From positions 124,001-188,000 of the forward strand of contig NZ_JAIVLK010000001.1 of NCBI RefSeq assembly GCF_020524585.1: 64,000 bases of DNA, written 5' to 3'. Every line of letters begins with the position of its first letter. Positions within the stretch are counted from its first letter, which is position 1. The notes under the pieces were generated by a model. That model did not search any database. It was given only the letters and a program-made list of their open reading frames with translations, and had not been told where the DNA came from. Positions 26,245 to 34,287 of the stretch are shown in pieces. The stretch is from Celeribacter naphthalenivorans. Its GTDB lineage: Bacteria; Pseudomonadota; Alphaproteobacteria; Rhodobacterales; Rhodobacteraceae. The translations under genes and the position numbers were made by a program.

Positions 26245-26967
26245 CCAACGAAAGGCGCGTTTCAGCTCTTCCGTGCCGTTCTCGGAATACCAGCGCCCGT
26301 GGCTGAGGATCACCTTGTCCGGGGCCCAGCCGATCACTTCGCGGATCACCGCACGGGCTTTCTTTTTGGATTTGAACGAGGCGCGCATGTCAGCGGGCGC
26401 CTTGCCGTCCGGGTCGAGAATACCAGCTATCCGCATCATAAAAGCTTTCACTTTTCCAACCTTTTCTGCCTCAAAATTCTCGATCAGATCGGTCAAAATG
26501 AGAGTTTTCGAACCTTCGTGGAAAAACACCACCTCGTGCAGAAAGCGATGCCCTTTGACCACGCGCTGGCGGATCGCGCTGGCATAGCCTTCGGGCGCCT
26601 CATCGGTCAAAACCTCATGTGGGGGGACAGGCACATTGAATTTGCGTGCACGCTCTTTGACGCCCGGAGCCGCCAAAACTTGTGCCGCCGGAAAGCGTTT
26701 GTGCCAAGCGTTCAGCGAGACGTAATGGATAGGATTGGGGGCGATCAGCCAGCCGATGGGGCCGAGGGCGGCCATCTCGTCCAAGAGGCCCTCATCCAGC
26801 GCGATAGGCGAATGCACCCAAAGTTTGCCGCCCACGCGCACCACTGTCATCCGGGTCGGAAAATTCATCCCGTAGAATGGCACAGGCGGCCCGTCGGCGA
26901 GCCAGATATCCGGGCCGACAGGTTTGAGCGTGTTGAGCGGCGGGTAGAGGTTTTCGGGCTTAGCCAC
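26233..26967 (-). CDS. DUF4336 (metallo-beta-lactamase-like) protein
   Basis: A 244-residue cytoplasmic protein of the DUF4336 group, related to the metallo-beta-lactamase fold. It carries LNTLKPVGPDIWLADGPPVPFYG, IGWLIAPNPIHYVSLNAWHKRFP, TLILTDLIENF and DKVILSHGRW. Several metal-ligand histidines of classical beta-lactamase-fold hydrolases (HxHxDH) are not present, so hydrolase activity is doubtful. The GTG at 26967 is the likely start: it overlaps the stop of the preceding gene, giving translational coupling. A TTG at 26991 is the alternative. The 3' end overlaps the phosphatase gene. Function unknown. Confidence 0.8.
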   Translation of the reverse strand: MAKPENLYPPLNTLKPVGPDIWLADGPPVPFYGMNFPTRMTVVRVGGKLWVHSPIALDEGLLDEMAALGPIGWLIAPNPIHYVSLNAWHKRFPAAQVLAAPGVKERARKFNVPVPPHEVLTDEAPEGYASAIRQRVVKGHRFLHEVVFFHEGSKTLILTDLIENFEAEKVGKVKAFMMRIAGILDPDGKAPADMRASFKSKKKARAVIREVIGWAPDKVILSHGRWYSENGTEELKRAFRWLRL

Positions 26968-27277
26968 AGTATTGCGCAGCGGTTTCCCCAAATGCTTTGT
27001 AACGACGCCAGAAGGCCTCGTGGCTCGTGTTGTCCGACTGGCGAATGTCCTGCGCCTTTTGCGGGTTCTTGAAGAACTTCGCGGCCTGACGCTGGTCGCT
27101 GTTGGACAGGGTCAGATCGGCGGCTTGCTGAATGCAACCACAGAGCGCGCGGTTGTTCGCAGCCCGGTCAGACGCCATGCAGGCGCGCTCGATGGCGCCT
27201 GCGGAGGCGCTCATGGGCGAAAGCGTCGCGGTGAAACCGGCGGCGATCAGGGTCAATACGGTCAAGGATTTTTTCAT
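26960..27277 (-). CDS. Small exported protein with four cysteines
   Basis: This 105-residue protein has a clear signal peptide (about 1-26, ending ASA). The small mature domain holds cysteines in RACMAS, ALCGCIQQ and the C-terminal AQYCG. Similar Rhodobacterales proteins are often labelled 'arginine transporter', which its size and lack of membrane helices make unlikely. Cysteine spacing suggests a small disulfide-stabilised helical periplasmic protein. It is upstream of and overlaps the DUF4336 gene. Function unknown. Confidence 0.8.
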   Translation of the reverse strand: MKKSLTVLTLIAAGFTATLSPMSASAGAIERACMASDRAANNRALCGCIQQAADLTLSNSDQRQAAKFFKNPQKAQDIRQSDNTSHEAFWRRYKAFGETAAQYCG

Positions 27278-27474
27278 GTCTCTGCCTCTCGTAGTGCCAA
27301 GACGTGGCCCCGTCTTTTCGATGCTTTCACATCCGCAGGGTCCACCGTTTTGGTGAAGATGCGGTTAAAATGCCTGAGTCTGCGGTTTGACGCAATTGCG
27401 GAGTTTGTCGCGGGCGGGGGATGGGCGGAGGGGTGCTTATGTTCGGGTGGGATCATCATTCGCGCCCCCCAATA

Positions 27475-28317
27475 CTATCTCGATTCTGATAGCTCGATAA
27501 GTCGGTCACTAACCTGAAGCGGCCCCTTTTGGTATTCCTCTGAAACGTACTGAAGATCGTTCAGTGTTTTCTCGTCAAATTCGATGGTAATGTCGAAATT
27601 TTGCTCGAGAACGTTTTTTGCTTTTAGACCCCAATCGATTATGTATCGTGCAAGATCGTCTTTCTCTGCAATGGAGAAAAGATCTTTTATGTTTTCGGGT
27701 ATTTCACGCAGTTGTTGCCTTCTCGCGCCATATTCGGCAGCATTTTGAATTGGCTCTGGAAACTCTCTCTTGATTTTCCTTTCTGCGTCGACACGTGCTA
27801 TCGAGACGGCGTCTCCAAGTTTTGGATAAAGTTCCGAAGTTATGTCGAAGATAAAATAGACGTCCATTTGACGTTTTGTTTCTGACAAATCAATGGTCTG
27901 CCCAAGGTCTTCGTGAGCTCCTTTAAGCTCGTCAAAAAGTTTCCAATGATTTTTCCATTCAGGGCCAGACGTAAATCGGTTTTGCTTCACTTTTCCTAAT
28001 AATATTTCTTTCGAAAAGGAGGAAGTTATTGTGTTTAAACGTTTTATGAGGTCCTCAGCTTCTTTTTTCTTGTCGTCCCAAAGCTCGGCTTCAAAGCCAA
28101 GGCCTTTGAAGCGTTTAAATCTAGCGATGTTGGAATAGAAAAAGCTAAAGAAGCTCATCGCAAATGTTGCTGAGCTTCCTGCGATGTCACCCATCACAAG
28201 TTGTCGAAACGAAAACGTCAAGAACGCGAGGCCAACAAGTGCAAAAAAAGCCTGTTGCCAATTGGTCTTAATGAATTTCCACAAAGTCCGCGTCCTTCTG
28301 CCCTGAGTGTAAAGCAT
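27475..28317 (-). CDS. AT-rich two-helix membrane protein of unknown function
   Basis: Not recognised. The 280-residue protein has two transmembrane helices near the N-terminus (about 20-36 and 42-62: FFALVGLAFLTFSF and SATFAMSFFSFFYS). A charged, largely helical cytoplasmic domain of about 210 residues follows. The gene is AT-rich and uses codons rare in its neighbours, so transfer is likely. Membrane anchor plus soluble domain resembles accessory effector or sensor proteins, but no catalytic motif is visible. The ATG at 28317 is chosen; an in-frame TTG lies at 28341. It is divergent from lepA. Confidence 0.75.
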   Translation of the reverse strand: MLYTQGRRTRTLWKFIKTNWQQAFFALVGLAFLTFSFRQLVMGDIAGSSATFAMSFFSFFYSNIARFKRFKGLGFEAELWDDKKKEAEDLIKRLNTITSSFSKEILLGKVKQNRFTSGPEWKNHWKLFDELKGAHEDLGQTIDLSETKRQMDVYFIFDITSELYPKLGDAVSIARVDAERKIKREFPEPIQNAAEYGARRQQLREIPENIKDLFSIAEKDDLARYIIDWGLKAKNVLEQNFDITIEFDEKTLNDLQYVSEEYQKGPLQVSDRLIELSESR

Positions 28318-28435
28318 GCGCAAACTAAGTAATTTTAGCAATCAGAAGATGATTGCTTTAGGTGTTCTGGGCTTGCCATTCCCCCCCTTTCCCCGCATAG
28401 AACTCAGCCAAACCTTCACGCGCTAAAGGCCTGTC

Positions 28436-30235
28436 ATGACCGAGCTGAAAAACATCCGGAACTTCTCCATCGTGGCCCATATCGACCACGGCAAATCGAC
28501 GCTTGCCGACCGGTTGATCCAGCTTACAGGCACGGTGGCCGAGCGGGATATGCAGGCGCAGATGTTGGACTCGATGGATATCGAGCGCGAGCGTGGGATC
28601 ACGATCAAGGCGAACTCCGTGCGGATCGAATATCCGGCCAAGGACGGCGAGACCTATATTCTGAACCTGATCGACACCCCCGGCCACGTCGACTTTGCCT
28701 ATGAGGTGAGCCGCTCGATGCAGGCTGTCGAGGGCTCTCTTTTGGTGGTGGACGCGACGCAGGGCGTCGAGGCGCAGACGCTTGCGAACGTCTACCAAGC
28801 CATTGATGCCGACCACGAGATCGTGCCGGTTCTGAACAAGATCGACCTCCCGGCCGCCGAGCCGGAGCGGGTCTGCGAGCAGATCGAAGATGTCATCGGC
28901 ATCGACGCCTCGAACGCCATTGAAATCTCCGCCAAGACCGGCATCGGCATTCCTGACGTTCTGGAAGCCATCGTCACCCGTCTGCCTGCGCCGAAAGGCG
29001 ATCGCGACGCGCCGCTTAAGGCCATGCTGGTCGACAGCTGGTACGATCCGTATCTTGGCGTCGTCGTGATGATCCGCGTCATCGACGGGGTGGTCAAAAA
29101 GGGCGACCAGATCCGCATGATGCAGACCAAGGCGACCTATAAGATCGACAAGCTCTCGGTGCTCAAACCGAAGATGGTCGACATCGCCGAGCTGGGGCCG
29201 GGCGAGATCGGTATTTTCACCGCCTCGATCAAACAGGTGCGCGACACTAAGGTGGGCGACACGATCACCCATGAGAAAAAGCAATGCGACACGCCGCTGC
29301 CGGGCTTTAAACCTTCGATCCCCGTGGTCTTCTGTGGCCTCTTCCCGGTCGATGCCAACGACTTCGAAGACCTGCGCACCGCGATTGAGAAACTGCAACT
29401 GAACGACGCGTCGTTCAGCTCGGAGATGGAAACTTCTGCCGCTCTGGGGTTTGGCTTCCGCTGTGGCTTCCTCGGTCTGTTGCACCTCGAAGTGATCCGC
29501 GACCGTCTGGAGCGCGAATATGATCTTGATCTGATCACCACCGCGCCTTCCGTGGTCTATAAAATCTACATGAAGGACGGCACGGTTGAGGACCTGCACA
29601 ACCCCGCCGACATGCCCGATCTGACCTATGTCGATCACGTCGAAGAGCCGCGCATCAAGGCGACGATCATGGTGCCCGACGAATATCTGGGCGATGTTCT
29701 CAAACTCTGTCAGGATCGCCGCGGCATCCAGATGGACCTGACCTACGCCGGCACCCGCGCGATGGTTGTCTATGACCTCCCGCTCAACGAAGTGGTGTTC
29801 GATTTCTACGATAGGCTCAAATCCATTACCAAAGGGTATGCGTCGTTTGACTATCAATTCACCGAGTATCGCGAGGACAACCTTGTGAAGATGCAGGTGC
29901 TGGTGAACGACGAACCTGTGGATGCGCTCTCGATGATGGTCCACCGCGACCGTGCTGAGTCCCGTGGTCGTGCGATGTGTGAAAAGCTCAAGGAGCTGAT
30001 CCCCCGCCACATGTTCAAAATCCCGATCCAGGCCGCGATTGGCGGCAAGGTGATCGCGCGCGAAACCCTCTCCGCGCTGCGCAAGGACGTGACGGCGAAA
30101 TGTTACGGCGGCGACGCGACCCGGAAGAAGAAACTTCTGGAAAAGCAGAAGGCTGGTAAGAAGAAGATGCGCCAGTTCGGGAAAGTGGAAATCCCGCAGG
30201 AAGCGTTTATTAACGCGCTGAAAATGGACAGTTAA
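28436..30235 (+). CDS. lepA: Elongation factor 4 (LepA)
   Basis: LepA is a ribosome-associated translational GTPase that helps stalled or initiating ribosomes. The 599-residue protein has G1 AHIDHGKST, switch-region [21 protein letters not shown]3 DTPGHVDF, G4 NKID and G5 SAKTG. Domains II and III are EF-G-like, and the LepA-specific C-terminal domain ends [17 protein letters not shown]. Length is normal. AAAGG lies upstream of the ATG. A strong terminator follows. It is flanked on both sides by AT-rich accessory genes. Confidence 0.97.
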   Translation: MTELKNIRNFSIVAHIDHGKSTLADRLIQLTGTVAERDMQAQMLDSMDIERERGITIKANSVRIEYPAKDGETYILNLIDTPGHVDFAYEVSRSMQAVEGSLLVVDATQGVEAQTLANVYQAIDADHEIVPVLNKIDLPAAEPERVCEQIEDVIGIDASNAIEISAKTGIGIPDVLEAIVTRLPAPKGDRDAPLKAMLVDSWYDPYLGVVVMIRVIDGVVKKGDQIRMMQTKATYKIDKLSVLKPKMVDIAELGPGEIGIFTASIKQVRDTKVGDTITHEKKQCDTPLPGFKPSIPVVFCGLFPVDANDFEDLRTAIEKLQLNDASFSSEMETSAALGFGFRCGFLGLLHLEVIRDRLEREYDLDLITTAPSVVYKIYMKDGTVEDLHNPADMPDLTYVDHVEEPRIKATIMVPDEYLGDVLKLCQDRRGIQMDLTYAGTRAMVVYDLPLNEVVFDFYDRLKSITKGYASFDYQFTEYREDNLVKMQVLVNDEPVDALSMMVHRDRAESRGRAMCEKLKELIPRHMFKIPIQAAIGGKVIARETLSALRKDVTAKCYGGDATRKKKLLEKQKAGKKKMRQFGKVEIPQEAFINALKMDS

Positions 30236-30238
30236 AAA

Positions 30239-30263
30239 GAGCCCCGCGAGAGCGGGGCTTTTT
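30239..30263 (+). terminator. lepA terminator
   Basis: AGCCCCGC and GCGGGGCT form an 8-bp stem with a GAGA loop and a T-run, immediately after the lepA stop. Confidence 0.92.
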
Positions 30264-30438
30264 GCTATTCAGGTTCATATGTAGTGCGAAGAAATGTCTT
30301 GCGATGGTAGACTCTTGACACCGCGCCTTGTGGGCTGGACTCCTTTACTAAGTGTTAGTTCAGTTTCTCTAGCCTTGATGATAAAACCTGTTTGTGATCA
30401 GGCTTTTGGATTTAAAACCGCTATTGCAGGAATATTAA

Positions 30439-30858
30439 ATGCTGCGACGTTTTCAAAAAGACCCGTTAAAATATGCGCTAGACTTGGCTTCATTCTCGAT
30501 CTTGTGGAATGTTATCTTGACGTTCGCCGTGGTCTTAACTTGGAATAGCTATGGTAATATTCCAGATGACAATCATATTTCGGTTGGATTGACGACAATT
30601 GAAATCTTTTTGGTCGTGGTGGCGCTTTCTGGCTTCTGGATGCTTCGCACAATCGTCGCTGAGACGGCATATGAACAAGCAAGTATTGCTGCGTATGAAG
30701 CCGTAAAAGAAATGGATCCTCAAATTCGACGCCAAGTAGAGCAACTGGTGAAAGAGGAACTTGAAGAACAGAAAAGAAATAACAATATTGTCTCTCAGAA
30801 GAACGGCGAGGCGGGTTATGATCTAGCGAAAGCCATGTCAGAGGATGAAACGGAATGA
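30439..30858 (+). CDS. AT-rich two-helix membrane protein, coupled to ImmA/IrrE
   Basis: A 139-residue protein with two transmembrane helices (about 13-34 and 53-71) and a cytoplasmic tail rich in Glu/Gln/Lys. The tail (about 85-115: DPQIRRQVEQLVKEELEEQK) looks like a coiled coil. AGGAA precedes the ATG. Its stop overlaps the start of the metallopeptidase gene (ATGA), so the two are translationally coupled. The base composition is AT-rich, unlike lepA upstream. No family recognised. A membrane partner or substrate of the peptidase is a reasonable guess but unproven. Confidence 0.8.
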   Translation: MLRRFQKDPLKYALDLASFSILWNVILTFAVVLTWNSYGNIPDDNHISVGLTTIEIFLVVVALSGFWMLRTIVAETAYEQASIAAYEAVKEMDPQIRRQVEQLVKEELEEQKRNNNIVSQKNGEAGYDLAKAMSEDETE

Positions 30859-31358
30859 TCATTCAGCAATCAGAGACTGAGATTCTGAAAGATTTTATGT
30901 CACGCGCTGGCGATAGCTTGGAAAAGCTCATCGAAAGGTTAGGCGTGCGTTTCGTTCGCGACACGGACCTGGGCGAAAAATCTGGCCAAATTGAATTCGA
31001 CGGAAAACAATATACAATCTCGGTGAATGCTCTTGAGAACCGAGGACGTCAACGTTTTACGGCTGCGCATGAGATCGCTCACTATGTCCTACATCGTGAT
31101 CTTCTGAGGAAGAAAGGAGTGCTCAACCGGCATACAGATACGCTATTCGATGAGCCTTCCCTGAATGAAGTGGAGCCGTTTACTAAGCAGCACGAAATTC
31201 AAGCCAATAAGTATGCCGCACGTTTGCTAATGCCTGCACCGTTGGTTCGTGAAATGGTCAGTGACGGTAAAAATATTTCTGAAATGGCGGAAGCATTTCG
31301 AGTTTCCAAGCCTGCAATGGAAATTAGGCTGAAGAACCTAGGTTTGAATACTGAGTAA
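30855..31358 (+). CDS. ImmA/IrrE family metallo-endopeptidase
   Basis: The 167-residue protein has a zinc-peptidase core: HEIAH at H72-H76 and a third ligand E114 within HEIQANKYAARLLMP. Family members cleave repressors, e.g. ImmA cleaving ImmR of ICEBs1 or IrrE/PprI cleaving DdrO. Usually they are encoded beside an XRE-type repressor; here the partner is a membrane protein overlapping by 4 bp. A winged-helix-like C-terminus (ISEMAEAFRVSKPAMEIRLKNLG) may bind DNA or protein. The gene is AT-rich, suggesting acquisition with its neighbour. Confidence 0.9.
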   Translation: MIIQQSETEILKDFMSRAGDSLEKLIERLGVRFVRDTDLGEKSGQIEFDGKQYTISVNALENRGRQRFTAAHEIAHYVLHRDLLRKKGVLNRHTDTLFDEPSLNEVEPFTKQHEIQANKYAARLLMPAPLVREMVSDGKNISEMAEAFRVSKPAMEIRLKNLGLNTE

Positions 31359-31419
31359 GAAATCTGTGCGTGTTAGAAATACCGCAATGCTCCTTAGTTC
31401 AATTCTAAGCGGGATTAAA

Positions 31420-31449
31420 CAAAAAACGCCCACCCAACCGGGCAGGCGC
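31420..31449 (-). terminator. Terminator of the entericidin-like pair
   Basis: On the minus strand CGCCTGCCC pairs with GGGTGGGCG (two G-U pairs) around GGTT, followed by TTTTTT. It lies downstream of the second lipoprotein gene. Confidence 0.8.
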
Positions 31450-31479
31450 TTTCCATAATTCCCCGAGCGGCAACCCCGC

Positions 31480-31617
31480 TCACATCTCACTCTGCACTTC
31501 CCGGCTCTCCTGCGAAATCGCGGACCCGGCTTTGGAAATATCCTGACCTGCGCCTTCAATCGTTTCACAGGCGGCAAGGGACAAAAGCACAGCGCCCAAA
31601 ATCATCACACGTTTCAT
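31480..31617 (-). CDS. Entericidin-like lipoprotein, copy 2
   Basis: A 45-residue lipoprotein reading MKRVMILGAVLLSLAAC then ETIEGAGQDISKAGSAIS. The lipobox LAAC gives a mature peptide starting at Cys17, followed by the entericidin A/B family core. Entericidins are tiny membrane lipoproteins, described in enterobacteria as an antidote/toxin pair under starvation and osmotic control. GAGAGA-type purine-rich sequence precedes the ATG. It lies 67 bp downstream of a paralogue of identical length, suggesting tandem duplication. Confidence 0.85.
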   Translation of the reverse strand: MKRVMILGAVLLSLAACETIEGAGQDISKAGSAISQESREVQSEM

Positions 31618-31684
31618 CACTCTCTCCTTTGATTGCTTAGGAGAGAAACGCGCGGGCGGGCGGTCGGTTCCCGACCTCGTCCAA

Positions 31685-31822
31685 TCAGAGGTTCGATTGC
31701 ACGTCGCGGCTGGCGCTGGAGATCGCTTGTCCGGCGGTCGAGAGGTCGCGTCCTGCGCCGTCGATGGTTTCGCAGGCGGCGAGGGCGAAGAGGGTGAGGC
31801 CGATCAGGATTGTGCGTTTCAT
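31685..31822 (-). CDS. Entericidin-like lipoprotein, copy 1
   Basis: A 45-residue lipoprotein reading MKRTILIGLTLFALAAC then ETIDGAGRDLSTAGQAIS, with lipobox LAAC and the same core as its downstream paralogue (about 60 percent identical by eye). It is expected to be processed by signal peptidase II and anchored in a membrane. The two genes are in tandem on the minus strand with one terminator after the second. Whether they form an antidote/toxin pair as in Escherichia coli EcnA/EcnB is unproven. Confidence 0.85.
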   Translation of the reverse strand: MKRTILIGLTLFALAACETIDGAGRDLSTAGQAISSASRDVQSNL

Positions 31823-32002
31823 AGGGGTCTCCAAGATATATCGTAATGTCGTAGCGCCGTTCCGGGGAGGGGGCAATATCGGAGAGGTGTATGGGGGCGG
31901 ATGTCATGCCGCGTACCAGATCGCGATTTGACGCCGATCAAAGCGACATCGCGGAATCACCTTAAAGTCACATGCGCGCGATCGAATATGAGGGAGAGAC
32001 CC

Positions 32003-32191
32003 ATGAACCGACTTGCCGGTATCCTGTTTTCGTTGATTTCCACCACCTTGATGGGCACCGCCGTCGTCGTGGCGCTGACGATGGGCAAGGACACGCTTCA
32101 GCCCATCCTGATCGCGGCGGCCATCGGCTTTGTCGTGTCGGTCCCGGTGACGTGGGTTGTCACCAAGAAAATCCTGAAAGAGTTCTCTTAA
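32003..32191 (+). CDS. Small conserved two-helix membrane protein
   Basis: A 62-residue protein that is almost entirely two transmembrane helices (LAGILFSLISTTLMGTAVVV and ILIAAAIGFVVSVPVTWVV) with a basic C-terminus (TKKILKEFS). AGGGAGAG precedes the ATG. Similar short proteins in Rhodobacterales are sometimes labelled 'CTP synthetase', which cannot be right at this size. Function unknown. The stop overlaps the convergent hydrolase gene by 4 bp. Confidence 0.8.
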   Translation: MNRLAGILFSLISTTLMGTAVVVALTMGKDTLQPILIAAAIGFVVSVPVTWVVTKKILKEFS

Positions 32192-32970
32192 GCCTTCGCG
32201 TCGACGGCATGCATCCAGGCCCGCATCGCGGCCTCGAATTCGCGGGGTTTCTCGGCATGAAGCCAATGGCCCGTGCCGGGGATGGAGGCGAATTTGGCCT
32301 CTGGGAAGAGCGCCTTGGAGCGCGCGCGGTGGTCGCGTTCGACATAGGTGCTTTCGCCGCCGGAGAGGAAGAACGTGGGGCCATGATACTGCCCGGAGAC
32401 CTCGGGGAAAGCGGTGATCTTCGGCATCTCGGCTTCCAAGACGTCGAGGTTCAAAAGCCAGCGTTTCTCTTTGACCACAAGGCTTTGCAGCAAAAACGCC
32501 CGCACGCCCGCGTCCAACACGTCGCGGGCGAGTTGTTTGTCGGCGTCCGAACGTTTCTCCACGATGGACAGATCAATCCGGCGCATCGCCTCAATCAAAG
32601 GCGTGTTGTCATGACTGTAGGTGACGGGCGAAATATCGGCCACGACCAGCGATTTGATCAGCTCAGGTCGCTCAAGCGCCAGCACCATCACCGCCTTGCC
32701 GCCCATGGAATGCCCCATGACGTGGCACGGCCCATGTTCGGCCACCAAAGGCTCCAAAACCTCGGCCAGATCAGCCGCCATGTCGGGATAGCTTTGCGTC
32801 GGAAAGCGCGGGCTTGCGCCGTGGTTGCGCTGGTCGACGGCGACGACAAGGCGTTCATCGGAGAGGCGTTTCGAGATCACGCCCCAGTTGCGGGCGGAGC
32901 CGAAGAGGCCGTGGACGATCAAAAGGGGTGAGGCGTCGGTCGGCTGACCGTTCAAGTCAATGTGCAACAT
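32188..32970 (-). CDS. Alpha/beta-fold hydrolase (YbfF-like esterase)
   Basis: The 260-residue cytoplasmic hydrolase opens LLIVHGLFGSARNWGVISKRL, containing the oxyanion-hole HG. The nucleophile serine is in the elbow GHSMGGKAVM, and the catalytic histidine is in GTGHWLHAEKP. The acid residue is probably in VVADISPVTY or a later Asp. Closest in style to YbfF acyl-CoA or short-chain esterases. Substrate unknown. It is divergent from the small gene at 33023. Confidence 0.88.
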   Translation of the reverse strand: MLHIDLNGQPTDASPLLIVHGLFGSARNWGVISKRLSDERLVVAVDQRNHGASPRFPTQSYPDMAADLAEVLEPLVAEHGPCHVMGHSMGGKAVMVLALERPELIKSLVVADISPVTYSHDNTPLIEAMRRIDLSIVEKRSDADKQLARDVLDAGVRAFLLQSLVVKEKRWLLNLDVLEAEMPKITAFPEVSGQYHGPTFFLSGGESTYVERDHRARSKALFPEAKFASIPGTGHWLHAEKPREFEAAMRAWMHAVDAKA

Positions 32971-33022
32971 GGTTGAGAGATAGCGCCTTGGCGCCCAGCG
33001 GCAAACCCCCTAAAAGAGGCGC

Positions 33023-33394
33023 ATGGAGCATTCCGTGACGCAGAGATCAGACGAGCTTGCCGTGCTTTTGCGCGACCATCTGGGCGTGCGCATGGGAGAG
33101 GGCTTCGAGGCCAAGGTGAAACACGCCGGACGCCGCCTGCCGCGCTGGGCGCGTCGGAAATCGGCGGTGATTGTCGAGGCGCTTGCCCTTGAGGCGCATC
33201 CGAAACTGGCGCAGCAGGTGCCGCATAAAAAGGTCGATAAGGCCTTCAAGGAATTGCGGTATTTCCTCGAGCGTCAGGATGTGAAAACCCGACGCAAGAA
33301 TCGGGTTTTGGACCTGATCGCGACGGTTGGCTTTGTTGTCTTTGCCACCATCGCGCTTGCGTTGGTCGTCATGATCTGGCGCGGTCTGGTGTAA
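33023..33394 (+). CDS. Conserved small protein with C-terminal membrane helix
   Basis: A 123-residue protein: a basic, helical soluble part (1-95, with RRLPRWARRKSAVIVEA and KKVDKAFKELRYFLERQD) followed by one C-terminal transmembrane helix (about 97-119, VLDLIATVGFVVFATIALALVV). It resembles conserved Rhodobacterales hypothetical proteins. Tail-anchored topology is likely. The last 26 bases overlap the convergent DUF817 gene. No function can be assigned. Confidence 0.8.
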   Translation: MEHSVTQRSDELAVLLRDHLGVRMGEGFEAKVKHAGRRLPRWARRKSAVIVEALALEAHPKLAQQVPHKKVDKAFKELRYFLERQDVKTRRKNRVLDLIATVGFVVFATIALALVVMIWRGLV

Positions 33395-34217
33395 AAGCGC
33401 GCGGGTGCAATGCATCGCGCTGTACCAAGGTGACCGTCACAAAGCTGACGTAAAGCAGCAAATACCACGACCCCATTTTCGAAAAACTGACCATCTCGCC
33501 GGAGACCTGACCGTTGTAGAGCCAGATCCGTGTCGCCGTGCCGATGTTCTCGGCGATCCAGAGGAAAAAGGCGGAGAGCACGGCGGCGAGAGGCAGGGGC
33601 ATCCAGTGCCAATGTCCGATGCGATACCAGACGCGGGTGCGGGCAAAGAGGATCAGAGAGGCAATGAAAAGCCCGATGCGGATGTCCGGGCCGAAGTGAT
33701 GCGTGAAGAAGTTCAGATAGATCGCGAGCGCAAACAGCAGCGAGGCCCAATAGGGCGGGTAGGGCGCGAACCTCATGTCGAAGAGGCGGATCGCACGGGC
33801 CATGAAACTGCCGACGGAGGCATACATGAAGCCCGAAAACAGCGGCACGCCGCCGATCTTGATCACGCCAGCGCCGGGGTAATCCCAACTGCCCATGTGG
33901 AGTTTGAAAATCTCCATCACGGTGCCGGTGATATGGAACAAGAGGATGACTTTGGCCTCAGTGAGGGTTTCCAGCCGAAAGATCAGAAACAGGATTTGCA
34001 GACCGAGCGCGTAGAGCAGCAATGCGTCATAGCGCGCGATCGGCCAGTCGTCCTGCCAGATCGCATGGGTCGCGAGCATGGCGATCAACAAAAGCCCGCC
34101 AAAGAGCGAGGCCCAGCCCATTTTGACGGTGAACATCACAAGTTCGGTGAGCGCATGCGGCAGACGGGCGCGGAGCCAGTCGCCGAGACGGCGTTCAAGT
34201 GTGGTGGGCTGAGACAT
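33369..34217 (-). CDS. DUF817 membrane protein
   Basis: The 282-residue integral membrane protein of the DUF817 family has about seven to eight hydrophobic helices. Family-like blocks include KVILLFHITGTVMEIFKLHMGSW, DYPGAGVIKIGGVPLFSGFMYASVGSFMARA and WHWMPLPLAAVLSAFFLWIAENIGT. The invariant-looking His and Asp residues facing these helices may bind a cofactor or metal, but no biochemical role is known to me. The ATG at 34217 (MSQPTTLERR) is chosen. The 3' end overlaps the opposite-strand small gene. Confidence 0.9.
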   Translation of the reverse strand: MSQPTTLERRLGDWLRARLPHALTELVMFTVKMGWASLFGGLLLIAMLATHAIWQDDWPIARYDALLLYALGLQILFLIFRLETLTEAKVILLFHITGTVMEIFKLHMGSWDYPGAGVIKIGGVPLFSGFMYASVGSFMARAIRLFDMRFAPYPPYWASLLFALAIYLNFFTHHFGPDIRIGLFIASLILFARTRVWYRIGHWHWMPLPLAAVLSAFFLWIAENIGTATRIWLYNGQVSGEMVSFSKMGSWYLLLYVSFVTVTLVQRDALHPRAFTPDRARS

Positions 34218-34241
34218 CGGGCAACATCGCAATTGTGAAAG

Positions 34242-34262
34242 AAAAAGGGGCCCGAAGGCCCC
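34242..34262 (-). terminator. glyA terminator
   Basis: On the minus strand GGGGCC-TTCG-GGCCCC, a perfect stem with a stable UUCG tetraloop, is followed by TTTTTC. It is downstream of glyA and separates it from the DUF817 gene. Confidence 0.92.
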
Positions 34263-34287
34263 TCAATCTGTCTTGAATGTTCGAAAC

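Noticed and set aside
26960-27277. Annotation as an arginine transporter
   Set aside because: The protein is a 105-residue exported polypeptide with no membrane helices after its signal peptide, so it cannot be a transporter by itself.
32003-32191. Annotation as CTP synthetase
   Set aside because: It is a 62-residue two-helix membrane protein; CTP synthetase is a large soluble enzyme.
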